From assembly GCF_003119115.1 (NCBI RefSeq), contig NZ_CP022367.1, positions 447,001-511,000 of the forward strand: a stretch of 64,000 nucleotides of DNA, in the 5' to 3' direction. Below, piece by piece: positions 46,931 to 55,432 of the stretch (positions within the stretch are counted from its first letter, which is position 1; each line of letters opens with the position of its first letter). The position numbers and the translations under genes were made by a program. The notes beneath the pieces are model-generated. The model was not told the DNA's origin. It worked only from the letters and a program-made list of their open reading frames with translations, and did not search any database. This DNA comes from Azospirillum sp. TSH58. GTDB lineage: Bacteria; Pseudomonadota; Alphaproteobacteria; Azospirillales; Azospirillaceae.

Positions 46931-47084
46931 CCCGTCCCCGTCCCGCGGCGACGGCCGGACGGACAGCCGCGCCACCGGTGCCCGACGCCGCCGTGCCATC
47001 GGCAATCCGCCGTATTCGCTGGAGCGGAGCGGCGGAAAGCTGATAGGTTGAGCGAGGCTTCAACCGGTGAAGGGGGTGTCTTGG

Positions 47085-47393
47085 ATGCCGCTGACGGAAA
47101 GGACCGCCCAGGGCGATCAATATGTCCTTCCCGGCGCCGAACGCCGGACCGAGCCCGGCCTCCCCTACGCCGCGGAACCCAACGGCCAGCTCGCCCTTCA
47201 CTTCTACGAGCCGCCCCGTGCCGACGAGCGGGACCCCGGCAAGCCGCTTCCCTTGCAGCGCCCCCTCCCCCGCCCCACACCGATCAGCGAAGGCCCGCTC
47301 GCCGGCCGCGTTGCGTTCTTCCCGCAGGTCATGAATGATGTGACCGAAGCTTTCCGAGCGTTTTCCGGCGTGACGAAAGAAGGCCGGGATTGA
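47085..47393 (+). CDS. Small unknown protein, part of a duplicated two-gene module
   Basis: I do not recognise this protein of 102 residues. The start MPLTERTAQGDQYVLPGAERR follows AAGGGGG. The middle part is proline-rich (LPLQRPLPRPTPISEGPL), and the C-terminus is AGRVAFFPQVMNDVTEAFRAFSGVTKEGRD. The last 45 or so codons have an inverted, diverged copy at 63771-63897, which shows that this is a real coding unit. It lies 62 bp before a DUF4167-like gene, also duplicated. Confidence 0.6.
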   Translation: MPLTERTAQGDQYVLPGAERRTEPGLPYAAEPNGQLALHFYEPPRADERDPGKPLPLQRPLPRPTPISEGPLAGRVAFFPQVMNDVTEAFRAFSGVTKEGRD

Positions 47394-47728
47394 GCGTCCG
47401 GGAATGATCCCCCGCTCCTGATCACGGTCCGCCGACCATCCAAGGATCGATGTCCATGCCTTTTGACAATCCGGCGGGTGATCGGGCCCGTCGGCAAGCA
47501 CGGTTCGGCAAGTCAGCCCAACGGCACGCCGCGCAGGGGACCCCGGCGCCCTCGCAACCCAAGGTGAACGGTTCCGCCCAGCAGAAGCACGCCCAGTGGC
47601 TTGCCCGCGCCAGCGACGCCGAACGGTCCGGCGATGCCGTCGAAGCCGAGACCTGTCGCCAACATGCGGAGCATTGGTTCCGTGTCGCCCACGACCGCAA
47701 CGACGTCTGAGGTTCCGCTGATCCGGCG
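47235..47728 (+). repeat. Left copy of an inverted duplication (about 0.5 kb) around a DUF4167-like gene
   Basis: This segment holds the 3' end of the small gene above and the DUF4167-like gene. A diverged copy in inverted orientation lies at about 63435-63898. Similarity covers coding regions and the gap between them (CGCTCCTGATCRCGGTCC is shared), and stops just after the DUF4167-like stop codon. Confidence 0.8.
47456..47710 (+). CDS. DUF4167-like small protein, left copy
   Basis: This basic protein has 84 residues. The C-terminal half QQKHAQWLARASDAERSGDAVEAETCRQHAEHWFRVAHD matches the pattern of the alphaproteobacterial DUF4167 domain (paired helices with A-x-GD-x-xxAExxxQHAEHYxR). The N-terminus is Arg/Gln-rich. 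The start at 47456 matches the second copy; ATG at 47450 is also possible. In other proteins the domain follows a long basic, RNA-binding-like region. The right copy is 93% or so identical by eye. Confidence 0.75.
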   Translation: MPFDNPAGDRARRQARFGKSAQRHAAQGTPAPSQPKVNGSAQQKHAQWLARASDAERSGDAVEAETCRQHAEHWFRVAHDRNDV

Positions 47729-47915
47729 CTGGCAGCCGGCGCAGCGGGCTCCGGAGTGAGCCGTCATCGTTTCCCTGTTCTCGGCTCCCGCCCCAAACTC
47801 CGACTCCAGCTTACGGGTGCCGGGTCCAGGTGTAGCGCTTGGACCTGGGCCCGCCACGTCAGCCCGTCGGACGCTTGACATGCAGCGTATGGCCCAGGGT
47901 TTGATGAAAAAGCGT

Positions 47916-49529
47916 CTACAACCTGTGCCGCCGCTGCAGGATGTCAGCCGCACGCTCGCCCACGATCGCGCACGGTGCTTGCGTGTTGCCCGTCGTCACC
48001 CTTGGGAGTATCGAGCCGTCCGCGACGCGCAGCCGGTCGATACCGTGAACCGCCAGCGACGCGTCGACGACCGACAAGTCATCCATGCCCATCCGAGCCG
48101 TCCCACATTGGTGCCAATAGGTCACCGCCGCGTCGCGGAGGAATTGATCGTCGACCGCCGCTCCCACCCCGGGGATGATCTCGCGCCGGACATAGGGCGC
48201 GAAAGCCGCATCGTTCCCGATCTCGCGGCATAGCCGCACGCAGGCGCGCGCCGTCTCCAAGTCCCGCGGATCGGACAGCATGTTGGGATCGACCAAAGGC
48301 GCCGCGGCCGGGTCCGCCGACCGCAGCCGCACCTCGCCACGGCTGTAGGGCTGCGCCAGCCCGGCGAACATCGTCCACCCATGATCGGGGACGCCGCGCG
48401 CCGCCGTGCGCTCGCTGGGAACGGGGAACTCGACCTGGCAGAACAGAAGGTCCGGCGCCTCCAGTTCGGGGCGGCTTTTCCAGTAGAGGGTCGCCTCGCT
48501 CCCGCTGGCGCGTGGAGCAATCGGCTCCCGATACTCCCAGGTGCAGCCGAACGACACATGATCCTGCAGGCCGCGGCCGACGCCGGGCAGGTGACGTACG
48601 ACCGGAATGCCGTGCCGGTCGAGTTGGCTCCTGTCGCCGATCCCCGACAGCATGAGCAGTTTGGGCGTGTTGATGGCGCCGGTGGACAGGATGACCTCCG
48701 AGCCTGCCATGATCGACAGAGTCCGGCCGCCTCGTTCGACCTCGACGCCGGTCGCCGTCGTCCCGTCGAGGAGCACGCGGCGCACGAGCGTATCGGTCAG
48801 GATCGTGAGGTTCGGTCTGTCGGCCACAGGATGGACATAGGCGCGGTAGAGCGAGTTCCGCCGTCCGTCCCGCACCAGCATGTCGGTGTAGGCCACGCCT
48901 CCCGCGGTCTCCATCATCCTGCCATTGGGGCTGTCATAGCGCGGAATGCCGAGGGACCCGGCCGCGCCGAGGAAAGCGTCGGCGATCGGACTCGGATTCT
49001 GTGCGGGCTGCACCCACACCGGCCCGGAACTGCCGCGGTGATGCGGGTCCGGCGCACCCTGCCAGTTCTCGATGCGTCGGTAGATGCCGAGAACCGCCTC
49101 ATAGTTCCAGCCGGCATCGCCGGATTGTTCCGCGAAGTAATCCCAGTCGGCGCGATGACCCCTTGCCCACACCATGACATTGATGCTCGACCCACCGCCG
49201 AGCACCTTGCCCATGGACATGGGAAGCGCGCGGCCGTCCAGATGCGGGTTTGGCTCGGCCTGGAAGCCCCAGTCGCGCTGACCGCCGAGATTCGTGGGCC
49301 ATAATGCCGGATTCAGCACCGCCTCGTCCTCGTCGCTGCCCCCCGCTTCGATGAGGAGCACGGAGCAGTCGGCGCTGTCAGCCAGACGGCGCGCGATCAC
49401 GGATCCCGATGCGCCCGCACCGCAGACGATGAAGTCATAGGCAGGCTTGAGGTCGGAGAGTCTTTGCGTCTGATTGTCGCGGATGGGTCGGTTGAACTCC
49501 TCGAAGCCGTCGGAGGTGGAATGGTTCAT
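47916..49529 (-). CDS. GMC-family FAD-dependent oxidoreductase (choline-dehydrogenase-like)
   Basis: This flavoenzyme has 537 residues. The N-terminal FAD fold is FIVCGAGASGSVIARRLADS, with the GMC signature GGSSINVMVWARGHRADWD near 110-130 and the second signature STGAINTPKLLMLSGIG near 290. The C-terminus YWHQCGTARMG...RVADGSILPRVTTGNTQAPCAIVGERAADIL carries the catalytic His/Asn. It oxidises an alcohol or like substrate; which one is unknown. The start MNHSTSD at 49529 is preferred because the longer frame enters the hydrolase gene. It is the second gene after the hydrolase, separated by 50 bp. Confidence 0.9.
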   Translation of the reverse strand: MNHSTSDGFEEFNRPIRDNQTQRLSDLKPAYDFIVCGAGASGSVIARRLADSADCSVLLIEAGGSDEDEAVLNPALWPTNLGGQRDWGFQAEPNPHLDGRALPMSMGKVLGGGSSINVMVWARGHRADWDYFAEQSGDAGWNYEAVLGIYRRIENWQGAPDPHHRGSSGPVWVQPAQNPSPIADAFLGAAGSLGIPRYDSPNGRMMETAGGVAYTDMLVRDGRRNSLYRAYVHPVADRPNLTILTDTLVRRVLLDGTTATGVEVERGGRTLSIMAGSEVILSTGAINTPKLLMLSGIGDRSQLDRHGIPVVRHLPGVGRGLQDHVSFGCTWEYREPIAPRASGSEATLYWKSRPELEAPDLLFCQVEFPVPSERTAARGVPDHGWTMFAGLAQPYSRGEVRLRSADPAAAPLVDPNMLSDPRDLETARACVRLCREIGNDAAFAPYVRREIIPGVGAAVDDQFLRDAAVTYWHQCGTARMGMDDLSVVDASLAVHGIDRLRVADGSILPRVTTGNTQAPCAIVGERAADILQRRHRL

Positions 49530-49579
49530 GTCCTCGATCCATTGGTGAGCGGAGAGATTGGTCCGACGAAGCCGGTGCC

Positions 49580-50374
49580 TCAGGGCGAAACCGCGCCCGA
49601 CTGCCGGGCCGCTTCGTCGATCACCGTCGCGACGACCTCCGACTGCGTGAAGTAGACGGCATGGCTGGCCGGGACGTTCGTGACCTTCGCGCCGATGCGT
49701 TTCGCCATGTCCTGGAGCATCCGCTGATCGAATGCCTTGTCCTCCGTCGCGATCACCGCCCAACTGGGCTTGGTCCGCCAGGCGGCCTGCCGGAGCGTCA
49801 CGCCGAAGCTCGCCATATTGATCGGAACCTGCGACGCCGTCAGGAAATCGACGTCGGCCTTCGTCGCATCCGCCGCGAAGCCGGCGGCGAAATTATCGGG
49901 CTTGATGAAGCCGAAGCCGTCCTCGCTCGTCTCGATGACGAACTCGGGCGGTGTCGTGTAGCCGCTGTATTGCTGCGCGGTGGTCTCGCCGGCGTCGGGC
50001 GACAGGGCAGACACATAGACCAGACCACGCACCTTGGGATGGACACCGGCTTCGGTGATGATGGTGCCGCCCCAGCTGTGGCCGACCAGAACGGCGGGCC
50101 CATCCTGCCGATCGAGCGCGCGCCGTGTGGCCGCCACATCATCGTCGAAAGAGGTGAGCGGATTCTGGACGATCGTGACCCGGTATCCGCGGGTGGTCAG
50201 GTCCTGATAGACCTTCCGCCATCCCGATCCGTCGGCAAAGGCGCCATGGACAAGGACGACATTCTTGACAGCCGTCTGATCGACGGACTGGCCTGTCGGC
50301 TGCGCCTGCGCGGCCGACTGCGGCAGGGTGACGACCGAAGCGGCCAGGATCAGGGCTTGAAGCGTGCTCTTCAT
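49580..50374 (-). CDS. Exported alpha/beta hydrolase
   Basis: This protein has 264 residues. MKSTLQALILAASVVTLPQSAAQA is a Sec signal peptide, so it acts in the periplasm. The hydrolase core has VVLVHGAFADGSGWRKVYQDL (oxyanion region), the nucleophile Ser in VLVGHSWGGTII, and the catalytic His in VPASHAVYFTQSEVVATVI. It resembles the methylesterase/hydroxynitrile-lyase-like group widespread in proteobacteria. GGAGG before ATG at 50374 decides the start over 50386. It is divergent from the OhrR-like regulator, with matching palindromes between them. Confidence 0.88.
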   Translation of the reverse strand: MKSTLQALILAASVVTLPQSAAQAQPTGQSVDQTAVKNVVLVHGAFADGSGWRKVYQDLTTRGYRVTIVQNPLTSFDDDVAATRRALDRQDGPAVLVGHSWGGTIITEAGVHPKVRGLVYVSALSPDAGETTAQQYSGYTTPPEFVIETSEDGFGFIKPDNFAAGFAADATKADVDFLTASQVPINMASFGVTLRQAAWRTKPSWAVIATEDKAFDQRMLQDMAKRIGAKVTNVPASHAVYFTQSEVVATVIDEAARQSGAVSP

Positions 50375-50394
50375 GTGCGCCTCCATTTAAACTG

Positions 50395-50465
50395 CGATAA
50401 CGATTATCGCGATAACTGTTTGTATCGCTGGCGCCTCCTCTTGTCCAGGGAAATTTATCGCGATA
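50395..50465. promoter_or_regulatory. Two TATCGCGATA palindromes, likely operators of the OhrR-like regulator
   Basis: TTATCGCGATAA (50404-50415) and TTATCGCGATAT (50455-50466) share the perfect core TATCGCGATA. A third inverted repeat CGATAA-CGA-TTATCG (50395-50409) overlaps the first. They are 51 bp apart in the gap between the hydrolase and MarR/OhrR genes, one near each start, as expected for a regulator that controls itself and its neighbour. Confidence 0.75.
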
Positions 50466-50503
50466 TATGTCGACGGAAGATGCACTGCGAAGGGAGCCAA
50501 CCC

Positions 50504-50977
50504 ATGTCGAATGAGAACAACCCGCCGGTGCCATTGGAGGAGCAGCTCTGTTTCGCGATCTACTCGGCCGGCATCGCCATCCAGCGGGCCTACAAGCCGC
50601 TGCTGGATGCCCTTGGCCTCACCTATCCGCAATATCTCGTCCTCAACATCCTGTGGCGGGAAGACGGACAAACGGTGGGGAGCATCGCCCAGCAGCTTGC
50701 TCTTGAATCCAGCACGCTGACGCCATTGCTCAAACGCCTCGAGGCTGCGGAGCTGATCCATCGCACCCGCAATCCGACCAATGAGAGGCAGGTGATCGTG
50801 TCGCTGACGGCCAAAGGAGTGGCTTTGCGCCCCAAGGCCGGTTGCCTGGGCGATGCATTGCTCCACGCCTCCGGCGAGTCACCCGCCGCTTTGGGAAAGC
50901 TCAACCGCGAGATCGCGCAACTGCGGGATTCCGTTTACGCACATATCGGCGGCTGGACATCACCCGATGCGCACTGA
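50504..50977 (+). CDS. MarR-family regulator, OhrR-like
   Basis: This winged-helix regulator has 157 residues. EEQLCFAIYSAGIAIQRAYKPLLDALGLTYPQYLVLNILWREDG is the OhrR-type N-terminus, with the peroxide-sensing cysteine at position 16 (QLCF). The recognition helix lies in LALESSTLTPLLKRLEAAELIHRTRNPTNERQVIVSLT. OhrR proteins release DNA when organic peroxide oxidises this cysteine. It is divergent from the hydrolase-GMC pair rather than from an ohr gene, so the target set is unusual. The start follows AGGGAG. Confidence 0.88.
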   Translation: MSNENNPPVPLEEQLCFAIYSAGIAIQRAYKPLLDALGLTYPQYLVLNILWREDGQTVGSIAQQLALESSTLTPLLKRLEAAELIHRTRNPTNERQVIVSLTAKGVALRPKAGCLGDALLHASGESPAALGKLNREIAQLRDSVYAHIGGWTSPDAH

Positions 50978-51030
50978 TGAGAGAAGCGTGCCGACCAAAC
51001 GTCGTTTTTGCCGGGGTCACGTCCCTGAAC

Positions 51031-52428
51031 GTGGTGTAGGAGCTGTGGGGAGCCGGCCCGCCGAAGCGCCCCCAGAGCTGGCGTAGGCGGGCCGGTTTTC
51101 CACAGCGGGGCGGTCATCGTGGGTCTTCGGTAGAGTCTGGTCACCACACCTCAACCCGACCGAAGGGTGACCACGATGACCGACGAGATGATGGCGCTTC
51201 GCGCGCTGCTGGAGAAGAGCCCTGACGCTGACGTCTTGCGCGAGATGATCGGCTTCGCAGCCGAGCGGCTGATGGAACTGGAGGTGCAAGGCCTGACCGG
51301 CGCCGCCCACGGTGAGCGCTCCGCCGAGCGGCTGGTTCAGCGCAACGGCTACCGCGAGCGTGATTGGGAGACCCGCGCCGGCACCGTCGAGCTGCGCATC
51401 CCCAAGCTGCGCAAGGGCAGCTACTTCCCCGGCTTCCTGGAGCCGCGCCGCATGGCCGAGAAGGCGCTGACCGCCGTGATCCAGGAAGCCTACGTCCACG
51501 GCATCTCGACGCGCTCGGTGGATGATCTGGTGAAGGCGCTCGGCATGAGCGGCATCTCCAAGAGCCAGGTCAGCCGGCTGTGCGAGGAGATCGACGAGCG
51601 GGTGAAGACCTTCCTGGAGCGCCCCATCGAAGGCGATTGGCCGTACTGTGGATCGACGCCACCTACGTGAAGGTTCGCCAGAACGGGCGCATCGTCTCGG
51701 TCGCCGTGACCATCGCGGTGGCCGTGAACACCGACGGCCGGCGCGAGGTGCTGGGCATGGACATCGGCGCCTCGGAAGCCGAGACCTTCTGGATCGAGTT
51801 CCTGCGCAAGCTCAAGCGCCGTGGGCTGGCCGGGGTGAAGCTGGTGATCTCCGACGCCCACGAAGGCATCAAGGCCGCCGTGTCCAAGGTGTTCCGCGCC
51901 ACGTGGCAGCGCTGTCGGGTGCACTTCATGCGCAACGCCCTGGCGCATGCCGGGCGGAGCGGCCGGCGCGTGGTGTCGGCCTTCATCGCCACCGCGTTCG
52001 CCCAGGATGACGCCGGCGCCGCCAAGGCGCAGTGGCGCCAGGTGGCCGATCAGGTCCGCCCCAAGCTGCCCAAGTTGGCCACCCTGCTCGACGAGGCCGA
52101 GGAGGACGTGCTGGCCTTCATGACCTTTCCCAAGGAGCACCGCGCCAAGATCCACAGCACGAACCCGCTGGAGCGGCTGAACGGCGAGATCAAGCGGCGC
52201 ACCGAGGTGGTGGGCATCTTCCCCAACGAGGCGGCGATCACCCGGCTCATCGGCGCCATCCTGCTCGAACAGAACGACGAATGGGCGGTCCAGCGGGCAC
52301 GCTACATGACCCTGGAAACCATCGCCCCCTTGCGCGATGATCTCGCCCTCACGTTGCCCGCTGCGACCGCGTGACTGTCCCGGCCAGACACGCCGGAGAC
52401 CAGATGAGCGCCCCGGCTCCTACACCAC
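51031..52428 (+). mobile_element. IS256-family insertion sequence (inactivated)
   Basis: The ends are inverted repeats: GTGGTGTAGGAGC at 51031-51043 and its complement at 52416-52428. A subterminal hairpin CCGGCCCGCC/GGCGGGCCGG lies just inside the left end. The length of about 1.4 kb fits IS256. The flanks (CCCTGAAC and GCCTCGGG) show no clear target duplication, so the element may be old or rearranged. It lies 54 bp after the OhrR-like gene. Confidence 0.85.
51176..52374 (+). pseudogene. IS256-family transposase with a 1-bp deletion
   Basis: The N-terminal frame (MTDEMMALRALLEKSPDADVLREMIG...LERPIEGDWPY) and the C-terminal frame (LWIDATYVKVRQNGRIVSVAVTIAVAVNTDGRREVLGMDIG...STNPLERLNGEIKRRTEVVGIFPN) join at about 51645. 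There, CCGTACTGTGG lacks one C from the expected tac-ctg-tgg. With the base restored the protein would have 399 residues, the normal size. The DDE motif parts (WIDATY, SDAHEGIKAA, NPLERLNGEIKRR) are otherwise intact, so inactivation is recent. Confidence 0.9.
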
Positions 52429-52651
52429 GCCTCGGGACACGACCTTTGCCGGCGACACTGAGCCGACGGCCAAGCGGCCACAACACGCAGAAGGCGCATC
52501 ATATTTCACTAGAAAAATTGTCCATCGGATGCTGTTTCACAGCCGCCCAGCATCCTGGCTACCGATCCTGGCGCGCGGTTGCAGGTGAGCTGGTCCCCGT
52601 TTCTCGGACAGTCGGATAAGCTTGGTTCGCCCATCAGGAAGGACGGGCCCG

Positions 52652-52937
52652 ATGACGGGGAAACGGAAACGGTATTCGGCGGAGTTCAAGGCGAAGGTGG
52701 CGCTGGAGGCGATCCCGGGGCGAGTTGACGGTGTCACAGCTTGTCGCGAAGCACGGGGTGCACCAGACGCTGATCAACGCTTGGAAGAAGCAGGCCATCG
52801 AGGGGATGTCCGGAGTGTTCTCCGCCAAGGCGGAGGTCGCCGAAGCCAGCCATCAGGGCGAGGTGGAAAAGCTGCACGTGATGATCGGCCAGCTGGTCGT
52901 GGAGCGCGATTTTTTGCGCAAGGCCTCCGGTCGATGA
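52652..52937 (+). pseudogene. IS3-family transposase OrfA, frameshifted
   Basis: MTGKRKRYSAEFKAKVALEAI starts in one frame and TVSQLVAKHGVHQTLINAWKKQAIEGMSGVFSAKAEVAE...LVVERDFLRKASGR ends in another. An extra C in GATCCCGGGGCGAG (52711-52723) causes the shift; without it the 94-residue helix-turn-helix OrfA is complete. The end overlaps the OrfB start by 4 bp, as in normal IS3-type elements. Confidence 0.85.
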
Positions 52938-53155
52938 GCGTCGACCGGAGGCGGGAGTTGATCGAGCCGGAGCATCCGCAGCTGTCGATCACCCGGCAGT
53001 GCAAGCTGGTTTCCATCAGCCGATCCAGCTACTACGGGCCGGCCAAAGGTGAGCCGGCCGCGAACTTGGAATGGGTCGACTGTTTCAATGACCGGCGCAT
53101 CCTCGAACTCGTCGACACCATTCCGCCCGCCGGAGCCGAAGCGCGCTATTCGGTC
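52934..53155 (+). pseudogene. IS3-family transposase OrfB remnant with large internal deletion
   Basis: MSVDRRRELIEPEHPQLSITRQCKLVSISRSSYYGPAKGEPAANL is the OrfB N-terminus. It is joined directly to LEWVDCFNDRRILELVDTIPPAGAEARYS, which matches the extreme C-terminus of the same family. Almost the whole DDE core, about 200 residues, is missing. The fragment ends against the stop codon of the di-heme oxidoreductase gene at 53154. Confidence 0.8.
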
Positions 53156-55109
53156 AGAACGGCACCACCGCTCCAGGCAGGGGCGGCAGACGCAAACTCG
53201 CCAGATAAGCGATCAGCGCCTGTTGGTCGCCAGGGTTCAAGGCGTAGAAGGCGTTGATCACCGGGTCCGCTTCGCTGCCGGCGCATTGGTAGGGGAACTC
53301 GGCTGCGATGCCGTCCGGGCGGGTACCGCCATGGAAGCGGATCGCCTGGACCAGATCCAGCGCGCGTCCGTCATGCAGGTAAGGCCAGCTGTCGGCAACG
53401 CCCCACAGGGGCCGGGTCAGGAATTGCTGCGGGGGAACGGCGATGTCCGCCACGTCGGTGCCCTGTGGCGCGATGTCGGCAAGGCAGGGGCCCATGTCGT
53501 GCAGGCGCAGGTCGCTCAGCAGCGGCACGTCCAGGGGAGCGTCCGGCGTCTTGAAGGGCAGCCGGTCGCGGGCGTAGGCCGGCAGCGGCCCTGCCTGATC
53601 CTCGGCCTTCCCGCCGTCCGGATTGCGCCACGGCATCGACGGGTCCGCCCGGCTCGCCAGCGTGTTCAGGTTGATCTCCAGACCGCCGACCGCGACCGAG
53701 TCGGCATCGGCGACCGCCTTGGCGTAGAGGGCGGCGACCGCCGCGTCCGGCGCGCCCTGGCGGACGGCCGCGCCGGCATCCGCCGACGCCTTGGCCAGCC
53801 GCGCCCGCGCCTCGCGCACCACCGGCAGATGGTCGGTGCTGGGCAGGGCGTTGACCAGGGTCGGCGAGGCGACGGTCCGCCTGCGCGTTTCCTCGGCGCG
53901 CCCCTGGACCCGCGAGGGCAGCGCGATCCCGGCGTCGGAGCCGGCTTGATCGGGATGCCCCAGCACGGTGCCCCACTCGATCGTCACCACCGGCCGGTCG
54001 AGCGTCTGCACCGGAAGATGGCAGGACGCGCACATGGCGCTGCCGGCCGGAAGCCCGGCGTCGGTTGCCGTGCCGGCGAACAGCGCCGCGCCGCGGGCCA
54101 CCTTGGCCTTGGCGGCCGGATCGGCCGGCGTCTCGACCACCGGCGGCCGGGTCATCGCGACGAAGCTCGTCAGCGCCCCGACGTTGCCGTAGCTCAGTTC
54201 GTTGATCACCCCGTCGGCGTCGTTGTCGTTGTTCTCCCCGACGATCTCGACCCCTTCCATGCTGAAGTGGAACTGGGTCGCGGAGGCCGCGAAGTGGCGG
54301 ACCGACGAGGCGATGCCCTTCCACTGGAACGGGCGCACGACCAGATCCGGGGAGACCCCGGTCAGCCGGCTGTAATCATAGACGATCCGCTGCGCCTTGC
54401 TGTCGTAGGTGGCGCCGAGCCAGCCGAAGGACAGGTTCTTGGCCGCCAGCGGCAGGGTCACCGGCTTGTCGGGCGTGTAGCGGGCGTGGTCGGCGAGAAG
54501 GGCCTGCTGCCCGAGCAGCTGCCCGGTGATCTCGTTGGCCAGCGCCTGGGTGTAGCCGGTCCCGAATACGTGCGGCGGGTTGCGGAGCAGCTGGGTCAGG
54601 GGGTTGGGGAACTGGCTGTTGATGAAAGCATTGTTGGCGATGCCGGCGGCGCCGCCGATCGCCGGCTGGGTGCGGGTCGCCGGTCCGGGCGGGTTGGCGC
54701 CGGCGAGGTCGGGCTGGACGGTGGCGCCGATCGAGGTGTGGCACTCGTAGCAGCTCTGGCTGTCGATGCCGTTCAGGCGCAGGAAGGGGATCGGCGGCGG
54801 CACGGTCCCATCCGCCGTCGCGTAGGGGCTGAACGGGGAGTTCGGGTAGAGCGCCTTGCGCTGCCACGCGCGCGGACCGTCCGCGCCCTCGCCCCAGCCG
54901 TCCTGCGGGAAGTAGGGATAGCTGAAGAAATGCGCGCCGGATTCCAGGATCCGCCGCAGAGGCACGCCACCCTTCATCACCTCCTGCTGCTGGATCGTCA
55001 CGCTTTCGGTGATGTTGGCCTGCTGGGCACCCGCCTTGGAGGTGAGGAACGCGGAAAGGCCCATCATAACGATTGGCCATGCCGCGACGCGAACGCTTGC
55101 CATGCGCAT
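53154..55109 (-). CDS. Di-heme oxidoreductase family c-type cytochrome
   Basis: This exported protein has 651 residues. A signal peptide (MRMASVRVAAWPIVMMGLSAFLTSKAGA) is followed by the heme-c site CYECH (Cys120, Cys123, His124) and, near residue 350, CASCH. Two heme sites and the length fit the di-heme oxidoreductase family (putative thiol oxidoreductase, COG3488), distantly related to MauG and cytochrome c peroxidases. It acts in the periplasm. The start at 55109 follows GGGAG. It is divergent from the ferritin-like/LodA-like operon across an AT-rich gap; a role in electron transfer or maturation is an inference. Confidence 0.82.
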   Translation of the reverse strand: MRMASVRVAAWPIVMMGLSAFLTSKAGAQQANITESVTIQQQEVMKGGVPLRRILESGAHFFSYPYFPQDGWGEGADGPRAWQRKALYPNSPFSPYATADGTVPPPIPFLRLNGIDSQSCYECHTSIGATVQPDLAGANPPGPATRTQPAIGGAAGIANNAFINSQFPNPLTQLLRNPPHVFGTGYTQALANEITGQLLGQQALLADHARYTPDKPVTLPLAAKNLSFGWLGATYDSKAQRIVYDYSRLTGVSPDLVVRPFQWKGIASSVRHFAASATQFHFSMEGVEIVGENNDNDADGVINELSYGNVGALTSFVAMTRPPVVETPADPAAKAKVARGAALFAGTATDAGLPAGSAMCASCHLPVQTLDRPVVTIEWGTVLGHPDQAGSDAGIALPSRVQGRAEETRRRTVASPTLVNALPSTDHLPVVREARARLAKASADAGAAVRQGAPDAAVAALYAKAVADADSVAVGGLEINLNTLASRADPSMPWRNPDGGKAEDQAGPLPAYARDRLPFKTPDAPLDVPLLSDLRLHDMGPCLADIAPQGTDVADIAVPPQQFLTRPLWGVADSWPYLHDGRALDLVQAIRFHGGTRPDGIAAEFPYQCAGSEADPVINAFYALNPGDQQALIAYLASLRLPPLPGAVVPF

Positions 55110-55432
55110 GAACTCCCGATTTTTGCGTATCGCCCGATACTGTCGGAGCATTCCCGAAAATCAAACCAAATAATTCATGCCAATATACTTAGAAATCTAA
55201 TTTTTCGTGATCTGCAATGCCGAAAATCCCGAAATTATTCGTACTCGTTCAAATAAAATTTGGAGAAGTGTGCGAATTGGCAAAAATCATATCATTGTAT
55301 GTGCATTTGATACCGGATATTGACTCGTTGATTCTTTGAAATTTCTTCCCGATAGTTGGCGAACGCGACGCATCAACGCGCACCGGAACAGCGGCGCGCG
55401 AGCGGCATCACCGAGCGGGAGGGACGCGGACC
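55110..55432. promoter_or_regulatory. AT-rich divergent promoter region of the CTQ-oxidase locus
   Basis: This 323-bp gap holds no gene and is much richer in A and T than the surrounding DNA. TGACTCGTTGATTC at 55321-55334 is nearly repeated (13 of 14 bases) upstream of the Hint-domain gene at 61588-61601. No perfect -35/-10 pair was assigned. The base composition suggests either a strongly regulated promoter or transferred DNA. Confidence 0.5.

Noticed and set aside
51641..51650. Programmed frameshift in the IS256-type transposase
   Set aside because: IS256 elements normally encode a single frame and there is no slippery run; a simple loss of one C explains it.
51023..52437. Target-site duplication flanking the IS256-type element
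   Set aside because: Eight- and nine-base windows on either side do not match.
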